DNA of 14,857 bases from Asterionellopsis glacialis (Eukaryota > Bacillariophyta > Plagiogrammaphyceae > Rhaphoneidales > Asterionellopsidaceae), in contig WKLE02000769.1 in NCBI GenBank assembly GCA_014885115.2, positions 1-14,857 on the forward strand, in the 5' to 3' direction. This document shows, piece after piece, positions 1 through 8,997 of the stretch. Each line of letters starts with the position of its first letter. The stretch's first letter is position 1. The notes beneath the pieces were generated by a model that made no database searches, was not told the DNA's origin, and saw only the letters and a program-made list of their open reading frames with translations. Both the position numbers and the translations under genes were made by a program.

Positions 1-71
1 AGATTTCATTCGTCAGTGACCAGAAAGTCCTTTCTGATGAATCAAACAGAGAAAATTCCAAAACCAGAAGC

Positions 72-93
72 CTAATCCCACAAATGGGATTGG
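72..93. repeat. Hairpin, 9-bp stem, 4-nt loop
   Basis: Arms 72-80 and 85-93 pair through AATCCCA/TGGGATT, extended outward by one T-G wobble and one C-G pair, around the loop CAAA. It is seen directly in the sequence. The function is unknown. Confidence 0.7.
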
Positions 94-117
94 ACAGACA
101 CTGTGATCTGGGACTAC

Positions 118-143
118 TCATTTTTACTTAGATGTAAAAATGA
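118..143. repeat. Hairpin, perfect 10-bp stem, 6-nt loop
   Basis: TCATTTTTAC at 118-127 is perfectly complementary to GTAAAAATGA at 134-143, with loop TTAGAT. A run of nine T follows at about 148-156. The T run makes it look like an intrinsic terminator, but the eukaryotic context gives no reason to call one. Confidence 0.75.
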
Positions 144-245
144 CAGGTTTTTTTTTGTGCAAAATAGTACTTGAAACAACAAGACAATCAACATGGTAAT
201 TGCCTGATGTACAGTGCTCTTTCTCCAATAGGACATTTCAACAAT

Positions 246-291
246 ATACTATTTTACAAGACTCACAGAAGTGGGACTTGTAAAATAGTAT
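246..291. repeat. Long hairpin, perfect 15-bp stem plus inner 5-bp stem
   Basis: ATACTATTTTACAAG at 246-260 is the exact reverse complement of 277-291. Inside, after one A-A mismatch, 262-266 pairs with 271-275 (one G-T wobble) around the tetraloop AGAA. The whole 46 nt can therefore fold into one rod. A perfect 15-bp stem is unlikely by chance in a window of this size. It could be a subterminal structure of the transposon or the remains of a small MITE. Confidence 0.85.
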
Positions 292-372
292 CTTCCAAAT
301 GTTTCAAGGACAATTGTACAAACATCCAACAAAATAAACAAGAACAATCAACAAGAAGATTACATAAAATGA

Positions 373-2977
373 ATGATGCAGTCATCATGCAGTATAAAAA
401 AGAGAAGAAGGATGTCAAGTAGAATTGCATACTACCGCAATGGATATGATTCTTCATCGTCTGTTGAATCTGTGCCTTCAACAGAAAATATTATCACGAA
501 TGCTGACAAACCTCCAGCCAAAAAAAAATTATCTTCTAAAGAATCTTCAGGCAGGCAGAAGAGGTGGTTGACTTTGTAGTGAACCACCAAGTCTGGTGAA
601 AAAAGTAGGTCCCTGGGCATTGGAGAACATCTCTGAGGATTTTAAAGTAATCCATGATGTTGATTACAAATATTTTTCCAAAGATGACATCATTGATACA
701 AATTTCGACTCTTATGTTCATTCAGATATCGACAACAACAATAACAAAAGTAAAATGAATGATTATGTACTTTTGCCATGGGGTCATTTGGTAAAATCAT
801 TGGAGGACAACCTTGTTTGCAAGGAATGTTTGTCCTCCAATAACAAAACAAAATTACAAGTCACAAAAGAAGACCTATGTATTGGAACAAAAATAAAAGT
901 GAATTGTGTAAAAACGAAACGAAGAAAGTTCAGTGGACAACCAAACAACAATAAGTCCTCATTCTACAAGAGAGATCAGTCCGCAGGTGGTTAATACTTA
1001 CCACAGACTCTCCAATGATAAAAAAACAATTACAAACAGGGAGAATTCAATGTGGTATGCAGAAAACATACAAGCAATTATAGGTTCAATTATGCTAGGA
1101 ATGAGAACATCAGACACCAGTAAATATCTCTGGTTTCTTGGATTGTACGGCTCACAAAAACGTAATGCTTTTACAAAATTGGAGTTGGAGGTCGGCAAGA
1201 CTCTTAGAAAAGTAGCAAAAAAAGTATTCAAAAATAACATGCTTCAAGAAATTAAGTTAACTAATGAAGACATGACAAAAACTACGAGTTTCAAGAAATG
1301 GAACAACTTATGGCAAAAAAGGGGTTGGTCGTTTAATAGTAACTCTGGTCATGCATTTTTGGTGGGTGGAAAAACAAGAAAAGTAATTGCTTTTTTGACT
1401 TGCATGAAAAAATGCACTGTCTGCAAAAATTACGATTTAAAAAAAAAAGAAGCGCCAGAACATTGCTGTCCCAGAAACTATGCTGGCTCCAGCAAAGGAA
1501 TGGAAGCTTTTGCTGGAGTACAGTTGGTCACAGAGGTCTGGGACACCTTTCATGCATGTGTGTCCCAGATCTGTGCCAACGAGGACAGCACAATCCATGC
1601 ACAAATGAAGCATTTGTTGAAAGAAAAATTGCAAGTGGATTGATGAATGAATGTCCAAGAGATGACAAACATAAGAAAGTGATTGATACTGGCAAACTAC
1701 CATTGAGAGTGTTGCAGATCCCCACATAGATCTGTGACCCAAACCATGGAAAAAAGATTATAAAAAAAAGATTATACGCAGCAGACTGTAAGGCAAACAA
1801 AGTAGATATTTTACGGTTGTCAAAATATTATGGGTACTTCCTTTGGAAGAACAAATACTTAACAGATTTTGAGGAGTATAAAAAGAGGGCAAAAGCTCCC
1901 TTGGAACACCTATTTAACTACCATGATTACTGTAGTGAATAATGGTGCCCCATCACAAAACATCCCAACAAAAATTACAATCATAAATATTGGTGTAAAA
2001 AAAACACAACAAACTTTATGAACAATTGCAGAACATTTTTTATACATTCAACACAGATGAAAAATTGAGACAGATGATGCATCCCTTTGACACCCAAAAG
2101 AATGAGGGTCTCAACACTGCAGTTTTATATGGCGCACCTAAGCATAAGCATTATTCTACAACAATGTCCCTGGCATCTCGGGTTGCCATGAGAGCTGCAA
2201 TAAATTCTGTTGGATATGTGATTTTTTTACGGATTTCTTTGAGGAATTGGGAATCCCTCCAGGTAGAAATACACTGAAGAGCTGGCATTCAATTGATAAG
2301 GCAACTGAGTGCCACAGAATTTATTTGGGAAAAAATATGACAAATGAAGAAATTCAAAGACGTTACAGAGATGATCAAGCTGACCAAAAAAAAAAGAATT
2401 ACATACAAATCAGGATTAGCATTTGGAAGCACTGCAACCACCATAAATAAAAAAAGAAAAAAGAAAAAAATCTGTCCTTATTGTGGCCTAAACGGTCATG
2501 TTAGAAGGACTCATCTGTCGTGCCTAAAACACTTGACAAAAAAAAAGTGCAGACAAGAAGAATGCTAGAGACAATACCTCTACAGTCCCACAGGGTTTGG
2601 CAGCAGTACAAAACCTACAGCAACCAATTTATCCTACTGAGAATAAGGCAGAGGAAAAATCTAATATCGACAAGATTGAGGAGTTGTCAAAAAAAACCAC
2701 CTATGTGGTTGTTTCAAAACCTTATGAAAGCAGTCAGGCGGACTCGCCCTTGGAAGGAAATACCTTATTTACACAGTCCTCAGAAATGTAATCTGCCCTT
2801 CCTCCCTCTCAATCGGCAAAATCAAATTTGGAAATTGGAGATAACGTCACACACCAGAACTCCCAAATTGAAAGTTCCATCCAAGAAGACAACATTGACT
2901 GGGTGCAAAATATCGATGTGCTGGATTTTGATGATGACGTTGACAACCTCCTGGAGGAGTCTGATGATGACTTATGA
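373..2977 (+). pseudogene. Mutator-like element transposase, decayed
   Basis: This is the remnant of a DNA transposase resembling the Mutator-like transposase domain family. The reading moves through the frames. A basic Ser-rich N-terminus at 373-576 ends in TAG. A segment at about 596-940 carries CKEC and a later Cys-Val-Lys. The core is at about 940-1620, with WQKRG, SGHAFLVGG, a Cys-rich insert (CTVCKN, PEHCCP), NYAGSSKGMEA and then NEDST. The region at about 1620-2060 contains CDPNH, HLFNYHDYCSE and WCP. Next come DTQKNEGLN and APKHKHYSTTMSLASR at 2070-2200, a CPYCGLNGH zinc-knuckle-like segment at about 2470-2530, and an Asp/Glu-rich tail ending with TGA at 2975-2977. Internal stops are TAG 577-579, TAG 1727-1729, TAA 1940-1942 and a TAA near 2790. 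Frameshifts sit at homopolymers (T7 at 2222-2228, A10 at 2386-2395). The usual DxxW aspartate before WQKRG reads Asn here, so the copy is probably dead. Family assignment is from recalled motifs; it is fairly secure, but the exact subgroup is not. Confidence 0.75.
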
Positions 2978-3017
2978 TCATCACCACTACATAAGAACAT
3001 ACTATATATAAATATCT

Positions 3018-3175
3018 AACTAAAAGTAGTCTAAAAGTGTAAGCCAGAGGCATCATTCTTTAGAAATACGTAAAAGAAAAAAGTCAATCGAAAAAAAAAA
3101 AGGTCCTACATGAATAAAATAATTAATATCTAAACAACGAAAGGTCTCATCTGCACTTTTATTGTACTTTTAGTT
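3018..3175. repeat. Inverted repeat, 22-nt arms flanking 114 bp
   Basis: Positions 3018-3039 and 3154-3175 are reverse complements at 19 of 22 positions; the three mismatches are consecutive in the middle. Each arm also contains the direct repeat TAAAAGT twice. The enclosed DNA is A-rich and non-coding. It begins 40 bp past the transposase stop, so it could be a subterminal structure of that element or a tiny MITE-like insertion. Confidence 0.6.
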
Positions 3176-3210
3176 CCGTCACTTGATGGGGTAACAGAGT
3201 AAACCACACC

Positions 3211-3232
3211 TTAAGTCATTCTGATGACTTAA
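3211..3232. repeat. Hairpin, perfect 9-bp stem, 4-nt loop
   Basis: TTAAGTCAT (3211-3219) and ATGACTTAA (3224-3232) are perfect complements around the loop TCTG. It lies in the non-coding interval between the two transposons. No function is evident. Confidence 0.75.
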
Positions 3233-3722
3233 ACGACAATCCTCCCCATGGTTCTTGAGCCTACTTAATCTTAAACCTTGAATATCTGCTCTCATCTATT
3301 TCCTGAGTAAATCAATGGGAGTAGACAGTGTGAGTTGTACTGGTAAAACTTCTGCCAGTTTACTATTATTATTCCTAGTGGGGGGGGTTCTTATCGTGGG
3401 CCCGGATCCCTAGATCTTATGGGTGTCACGTGAACCCCAATTAAAATGATATGCTTAGTCAAATAAGTCGTGTCCCCTTTAAAGGATGGTTCTTTCAATA
3501 GAATCACCCCAGGGTCCAGACGGCTGTGGTATCCCATGGTCCATCCTCGATTAACCCGATTCGGATGTCGGTCGACTAATCCGATACAAATATGTATATT
3601 TAAATTGACATTCAATGTAGCTTGGGATTCAGAAATGAGTGTCACTTCATTCCTGATATCCACGGCTGCAAGCCCCCCCGTAGCACTCTTGCTCCTTAAC
3701 TGAGAGGTTGGATCTCAGCAAG

Positions 3723-5172
3723 TTAGTGTTGTCTGGAATATTCTAGTAAAGCAGGTGTGATTGCATCCAACTTTGTGTAGTGTTCAATTATGTCCAGGGT
3801 TTCTCCTCCACCCTGGGAAGCTTTGATTGAGCTCCTCTATTGATTAAACATCTTGATAAGTTTGTCATTGACCGACATCTTTCGACAATGGGCGGTTACT
3901 CCTGGTTGTAAAGAACACAAAATTCCGTATGAATTGCGTACGTCACAGGTTTTGTCGATGCACTGAGTCTTGGCCTGAACGAGTTTGAGATAAGTGTAAC
4001 AATTGTTTTGATATTCAAACAGTTTTGTTGGAGATAAAACCCTTGAAAATAGCCCGTGTCTTTTGCCCTTCTCATTTGCCAAAACAGAACAAAGACGTTG
4101 TGTCCATTTTCCTGGTTGCAGGCTGCTCCCCTTGGTTATCGCAACTAGGGGGAGTCCAAACTTGGCTCTGCTAAGCCGATTGCCTCTGGTGGCTCCGGAG
4201 ATTATAATTTTAAACCATCCATCTTGTAAGAACTTTAGACTGTTCACAGTCCCAGCCCTTTTGATGAGTAGCATTTCTTCACCCCTCAGGCCAGAAATGA
4301 AACTGACAATGAACCAGACTCCCATTTTGGCTACTCTTGCTTGTCCTGGAGCGTTGTTACCATGATCCATTCTGTTTCTAAGATCCTCTCTAATTTGAGA
4401 AGTACGTCTATTGTCACCAGTTCATCCTGTTTAATGCATTCTCTGACCCTTTTGTGTAGCCCTCCCATGAAGCACGAGAACCAGTAGGTGTGGGTGGGCA
4501 CAGTTGATATCCACAACTTCTTTTGTTCAAACAATCCAAATGAGTCTTTAAGTCCTCCTAAACTAGCTTGATATACATTAGTAATAGTTGATCTGGATTT
4601 CCGAAAAGTTCCCCACTGTACAAACTCCTCATGGATGCCTGGTCTTAGCATTCTTTCCAAGAGGCATATGGCAGACTGCATGCCTACTGTGTCTTCGAGG
4701 GGGTAGGGTCCCATTGGGGGTACAACCGATGGCATGCGTAGCCAGCTGCAATGTTTTTCTAGATTCCTAAGCTCTCGGAAGTTGTTTTCAATTGTTCCTG
4801 CAGCTCTGTCCCAGAAGGCATCTAGACTGGCTTTCCTGGTGAATTCCAGGACCTCATTGTCCTCCACACAGTAGTACATGGGATCCCTTCCCATTATGTT
4901 ACAAAAATGACATGTTTTGCATTGGAATGGTGCCATGAGATTGTCCCCGTTCCTTCCTTCCATGAACTTCCTGTCGTCTCCAGGCTCCCTGATTTCTTCA
5001 CCATCATCATCAATCTGTTGACGGACTGGGAAAGGTTGGGAACCTAGGGGGGTAAACAGGGCCCACACCAGGCTCTCTCACAAGGGGCAAAGGCTCCTTG
5101 CCTCACGCCAAAGTTCGCGCAGAATATCCCATTTCCGTTTTTCAGGTATTAGTGGCACTTGGTCTTGCAACA
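3723..5172 (-). pseudogene. Tyrosine recombinase region of the DIRS-type element
   Basis: The N-terminal part (about 5168-4370) starts with LLQDQVPLIPEKRKWDIL. It crosses TGA at 5078-5080 and includes a Cys-bearing stretch (FQCKTCHFCN) and an alpha-helical region like a core-binding domain. A frameshift near 4340-4370 separates it from the catalytic part. There GLRGEE (Arg codon 4284-4286) fits recombinase box I. The expected HxxR of box II appears as Cys-Ser-Leu-Gln (3906-3917). IIEHYTKLD carries the presumed nucleophile Tyr at 3777-3779. TAG at 3837-3839 interrupts the frame between box II and the Tyr; reading continues in the same frame to TAA at 3723-3725. The enzyme would integrate the circular cDNA without a DDE integrase. 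Loss of His and Arg plus the nonsense codon indicate an inactive copy. Assignment is strong because boxes I, II and Tyr occur in order after an RT-RNase H. Confidence 0.75.
4338..4498 (-). repeat. 161-bp direct repeat, copy A (native position in the recombinase region)
   Basis: This segment matches 5173-5333 in the same orientation with 152 of 161 identical positions and no gaps. It encodes PTHTYWFSCFMGG through TEWIMVTTLQDK in frame with its upstream neighbour. It sits directly before the recombinase catalytic part, so this is taken as the original location. Confidence 0.95.
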
Positions 5173-5333
5173 TGCTTGTCCTGGAGCGTTGTGACCATGA
5201 TCCATTCTGTTTCTAAGATCCTCTCTAATTCGAGAAGTGCATCTATTGTCACCAGTTCATCCTGTTTAACGCATTCTCCAACCCTTTTGTGTAGCCCTCC
5301 CATGAAGCGCAAGAACCAGTAGGTGTGGGTGGG
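5173..5333 (-). repeat. 161-bp direct repeat, copy B (ectopic duplicate)
   Basis: The second copy of 4338-4498 lies between the end of the post-RNase H linker (CLPYRSHSP) and the start of the recombinase N-terminus. In the frame of its upstream neighbour it is misread and gives TGA at 5249-5251. In its own frame it still spells WFLRFMGGLHKRVGE, closer to what I expect of the family than copy A. The upstream (5854) and downstream (5068) reading frames remain in the same phase across the insertion. Confidence 0.95.
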
Positions 5334-8131
5334 AAGTTCGGACTATGTGATCTATAGGGCAAACAAATGAAAACCAGAACAGGTTCAAAATTAGTTGAAA
5401 GTGGCCATGAAGCTTCCCAATTCAATACAAAATAGAAATCCTTAGTTTGACCCATGAGCCTTTGCCATCTTCCAGTCATCAACCTGGGGACAATGACAAT
5501 GTGAAAGAATTGAGGTCTTTTGAGTCTGGACCTGCCAACTTCCTCCATAACAATGTTGGCTGCTGCAGGGGCCGGTGCCCAAATGTAGTTTCCAGGAGAT
5601 TCTTTGTGGCCGTCGTCAAACCAGCCCTCAGGTGTCAAGACCGCATGTTTTAGAGTTCCCATGCTCCAGTGAAACTTGGTCTTGAGCTTAGGTTCTCTGT
5701 CGAAAGCTGACAGATGTAATGGGATGAACTTGGACATGGAAATGCCTCTCATCACGCCTTCTGAATGGTCCCCACGAGAAATTCCATCCGTTCCTTGAGT
5801 AATCATCCTTCGTTCACTCACGTGAACAACATGTAAGAGAAGATCATATTCCATTTCAAGTTTCTTTAGGCAAAGAATGAGATCAAACAGATGTCGAGAC
5901 GTGGGCGTGCCCTTCCAGTATGCACTCTTGGCGGTGCTATTGTCTGTGAAGATAAGTATCTCACATCCTGAAACTTAATGTTCCATACATATGGCCTCCA
6001 GCGGGTCAACTAGGTTACACAGTTCACGCCAGTTGGAGGGCATGCTTTCAGAAGCTTCTGTAGACCATTGCCTGTGGGTGTAGTGAATTTCACCTTCGAT
6101 TTTGATGGTTGCCCCAAAACCTGCCTTTGATGCATCTCCAAACCCATAATAGACCCGGCCTGTCTTACGTTGAGGGTTGGCTCCTCGTCCGAGCAAAGGG
6201 ATTGAAGAGCCTCTATGTCGTGCTTCAGCCTGGTGGGGACAGCTGCTACTGTTTCGGTGCGCTTTCTGATTCCACGTCAGTGAAGCATCCTTCATCTTGG
6301 TTGTTGAAATATACAGCTTGACTGCCACCAATACGCCATCCATCACCATCCAGACCTCTCCTCCACCCGTCTATGGTCATGTGAAAACCTATCAAATAAG
6401 AAGCCATGCAGCGATAGGTTTGTGCGATGTAATTTAAGAATCCCCTTATGACTTCTAACCGCTTTCTGTCCATTTGCTGTGGGTGTTGGACTATCATCTG
6501 GTGCACTTCCTGAAGGTACTTTTGCATCTTAACCCATTTGTCTTTGGCTACCAGAACAAAGACACCCTCAGGTCCGGTCTTAATTATCGCTCCAGCCCAG
6601 GGCACTGGAGGCTTGTTTTCCATCTCTTTGTTTTCAGGATGCATCCTGTATTCCCAAGTGATTGGAAATGCTTGCAGCGCAACGCCCAGCTCTCCATGAT
6701 TCCATCTTCGAGTTTCCTGTGGGTCAAAGGTTGTCCACGTATATAAACAGATCACAAGCTAGGTTCCCATTGATACCACGAACCTTTGATACCCAAGTTA
6801 GCCCTGGTTTGTAATTGGGGCTCCCAGGTAGATTCATCCTTACACTAGACCAACGGTAGATGTTGTTAGTGTCCTGCTGGTCCCCATGAATTACTTCCTC
6901 TACAAAGGCCATTGCCTGAACACATTGGTATGGCGAAGAGGTGAGTCCCATAGCTGCCCTCTGCCAGCATTCCCATCGGGGTTTTCAACCCTCAAGTGGG
7001 AGGTAGTGAGTCAAATCAACACCAGCCAGACTTCTCATAGATTCGTGTAGCATAAAATTTAAAAACATTTCCCCCAAATCCACATCAGCCATATGCGCTT
7101 TCTCGTCAATGGCTCTCAAGTGGGAATTAACGTTTGGCAGGAGGAAGCGTGGGACCCACATGCATTCGTTCAACCTGCTTATGGTCCCGTCATAAACCAT
7201 CCGGATGTCCGATATACCCTTTGGTACAGGGAAGAAGAAGGTAAGAGAGGTGACAAACCCTGGTGCAATGTATCTTCTTTGTCTGACCTTTTCTAACTTT
7301 TCAATGACCTGTTGTTTGATCAATGAGTCCTCGACATCTATCTGAGCTTTGGTGTAAGATGGAGGGGTTGCTTGGAAGTGGATTTTGAGCCCGTCCCAAA
7401 TGGTTGAAGTGTACTTGCTAGGCCATCTCCGATGAAAAGGTTGGGACCCATTGCTCCAATCCCACCATTTGCTTGCAGCAGTGCGGGCAACAGCGTTGCT
7501 TCCTGCTTCTATGTCAGATGGGCATAGTGACCAGAGGCCCTTTTGCCACCACGTGTAGCGTTGGTGCCCCATACAGGCCCCCCTGATGCACCACTTGTAC
7601 CCTGTATTAGTCCATTCCACCACGTTTGAGTAAGCTTCACTTAGGTTTTGTGCCCTTGGGTAGCAGGACTTTACCCATTCGAAGAAGGAAGACGTAACCC
7701 TTTGTTTCCACCACCACAGCATATAATTTTGGAGGGGTTCAGTGAGGCAGTCGAGCAGATGATGTGTCAAACTGACCCCGCAACAAATGAAGAGGGAACG
7801 CATGCGCGGTGGTGCATTGCCAATTAAATGTTCACACCACAGGTAGGTGGGAACAGCGGCATCATCGGATTTTACAGCCTTTCGTTCCCACTCCTCCTGG
7901 GCAGCCGACTCGAGCAAGGGCGCTAATGGGGTTGGACCAAGTGTTGGCGTAGGAATAGTGGCACAGAGTGCACCAGTAGGAGGCACGGTGCTCATAGGCA
8001 GTAGTCGTGGTCTTTTGGTGGGCGGCGAAGAAAAAGAACCCCTCGTGTACCCATTGGCCACCCATTCCAGGGAAGAAACCCCGGAAGCCAACTACAAGAC
8101 ACTTGAGAGGGTGTAGCAAAGTCAGAAGATC
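5334..8131 (-). pseudogene. Reverse transcriptase-RNase H region of the DIRS-type element
   Basis: RT copies template RNA into cDNA and RNase H degrades the RNA. A Pro-rich lead-in (about 8090-7900) and a Trp-rich part precede the RT core. The core shows YIAPGFVTSLTFFFPVPKG, DIRMVYDGT, then ADVDLGEMFLNF with the first catalytic Asp (codons 7086-7075). WQRAAMGLTSSPYQCVQ follows, then FIYVDNL (6741-6730), where the second Asp of the YxDD box is Asn. Thumb-like text is at about 6600-6330. RNase H shows YGFGDASKAGFGA (Asp at 6134-6136), SNWREL and FTDNSTAKSAYWKG (Asp at 5942-5944), then VVHVSERRMITQGTDGISRGD. The linker PAPAAANIV...VPRLMTGRW follows. In-frame stops are TGA 6985-6987, TGA 6724-6726, TGA 6634-6636 and TAA 5975-5977; after each, the same frame continues with family-like sequence. 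Frameshifts fall near 8050, 6610, 6250-6330 and 6165. The family call is very likely; the copy is dead. Confidence 0.85.
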
Positions 8132-8997
8132 TCATGAGAGATGACATTTGAGCGTCGCAAGTGCCACTGGCCAGTCCAAACATTCCAAGATTTCTTGTTG
8201 TGTTAATGTACATTTTCCCCATTGTCCTCTGGGGGCAAACAAGGAAGGAGTGAGGACGTGAACGCGTCGGTGCAGAGGGTAGGGCAGCCACCCGCCCCCA
8301 TGGTAGATGACCAAATCCTGAGTGGTACCAAGTGATTTGGCGAATAAAGGAGTAACCGTAGCACTCAGCAGGGTAGGTCGAAACCCCCAACATGATGCCT
8401 TGAGGCCTAGCACCGTGCTTGCGTCGCAAGCTGCAAAGGCCGGTATGGGAGATGGATCCGGGGTGGGTTGCAAACTCCGACATATACAGGATATACACAC
8501 GACCCCTTGTGTGATGCCGCCAACCTGGTTGTGACTAACCTGGTGTGACGCCCAGTGGACCAACCCCGAGGAATCCTCCATGGAGAGCGCATACAAAGTA
8601 AGTGGGTCAGTCCCACCATGTTAGCAACATCAAAATGTAAATGGGTTGCGCGGTTCTCCACAAAGCCAATCCGTACTTCTCCCAGTGAGCAAGATATATG
8701 TGGTGAAGGATCAAGTGAGATTTGGCAGTCGTCTTCCACCATTAGACGAATGATGGGTAGATGTACCGGGTCTGTGAGGACAAGTAGGGCACACACCATG
8801 CCGAGTTCTTGCAACACCGGAATCCAAGATGAGAAAGAGTCCCCAAAGATTACACAAGGTTCGCAATAGTCTGTCGTATGCACTGGTAGGCTCCCAGTGG
8901 TGAGTCCCCAAAGAGTGGCCCGCTCAGGTAGTAAGCCTGTGCAGATGCGCTTGGCCTGAGGCAAGGATGGAGCAGGCAGGTGAAACCATTCGAAAGG
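8132..8997 (-). pseudogene. Unrecognised region between Gag-like and RT regions
   Basis: I do not recognise a named domain. The first part (about 8990-8600) reads PFEWFHLPAPSLPQAKRI, then EPCVIFGDSFSSWIPVL, a hydrophobic beta-like strand with Gly and Asp that could belong to a Rossmann-type fold, then PVHLPIIRLMVEDD. After a frameshift near 8590 it continues LYALSMEDSSGLVHW, PIPAFAACDAS, GFRPTLL, TQDLV and HVLTPSLFAP through LTQQEILECLDWP. It ends at TGA 8132-8134, beyond which the same frame continues briefly (DLLTLLHPLKC). The frame is also continuous with the Gag-like region across TGA 8998-9000. Sequence character and position suggest a genuine conserved part of the retroelement polyprotein. 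Some DIRS elements carry a methyltransferase-like domain, but nothing here lets me call that. Confidence 0.5.

Larger units (their letters stand above)
1..372. other. Non-coding stretch rich in hairpins, upstream of the transposase remnant
   Basis: No ORF here has recognisable protein character; the longest open stretches cross hairpin arms and look accidental. The stretch holds a short palindrome at 21-36 (arms CAGAAAG and CTTTCTG, 2-nt centre) and three stronger hairpins listed separately (72-93, 118-143, 246-291). It lies immediately 5' of the Mutator-like transposase remnant, so it may be that element's non-coding 5' end. I could not find a matching terminal inverted repeat on the other side. 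Confidence 0.5.
2978..3722. other. Non-coding interval between the two transposon remnants
   Basis: No ORF with protein character is visible; the longest open frames (77 and 90 codons on opposite strands around 3391-3703) lie on top of each other and look accidental. The interval contains an A-rich part (A11 near 3090), a 22-nt inverted repeat (3018-3175), a 9-bp hairpin (3211-3232), a run of eight G near 3380 and a run of seven C at about 3673-3679. The right half should be the 3' untranslated end of the minus-strand retroelement and the left half the 3' end of the Mutator-like element. I could not locate the boundary, target-site duplications or terminal repeats. Confidence 0.5.

Noticed and set aside
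118..156. Hairpin followed by a T run resembling a bacterial terminator
   Set aside because: Nothing else in the window is bacterial; the hairpin is better seen as part of the inverted-repeat cluster.
3700..3718. Possible tRNA-like arm (CTGAGA...TCTCAG)
   Set aside because: Only a single short stem; no cloverleaf could be built around it.
3794..3816. 7-bp hairpin (CCAGGGT/ACCCTGG) near the recombinase end
   Set aside because: It lies within the read-through coding sequence of the recombinase, so it is probably incidental.
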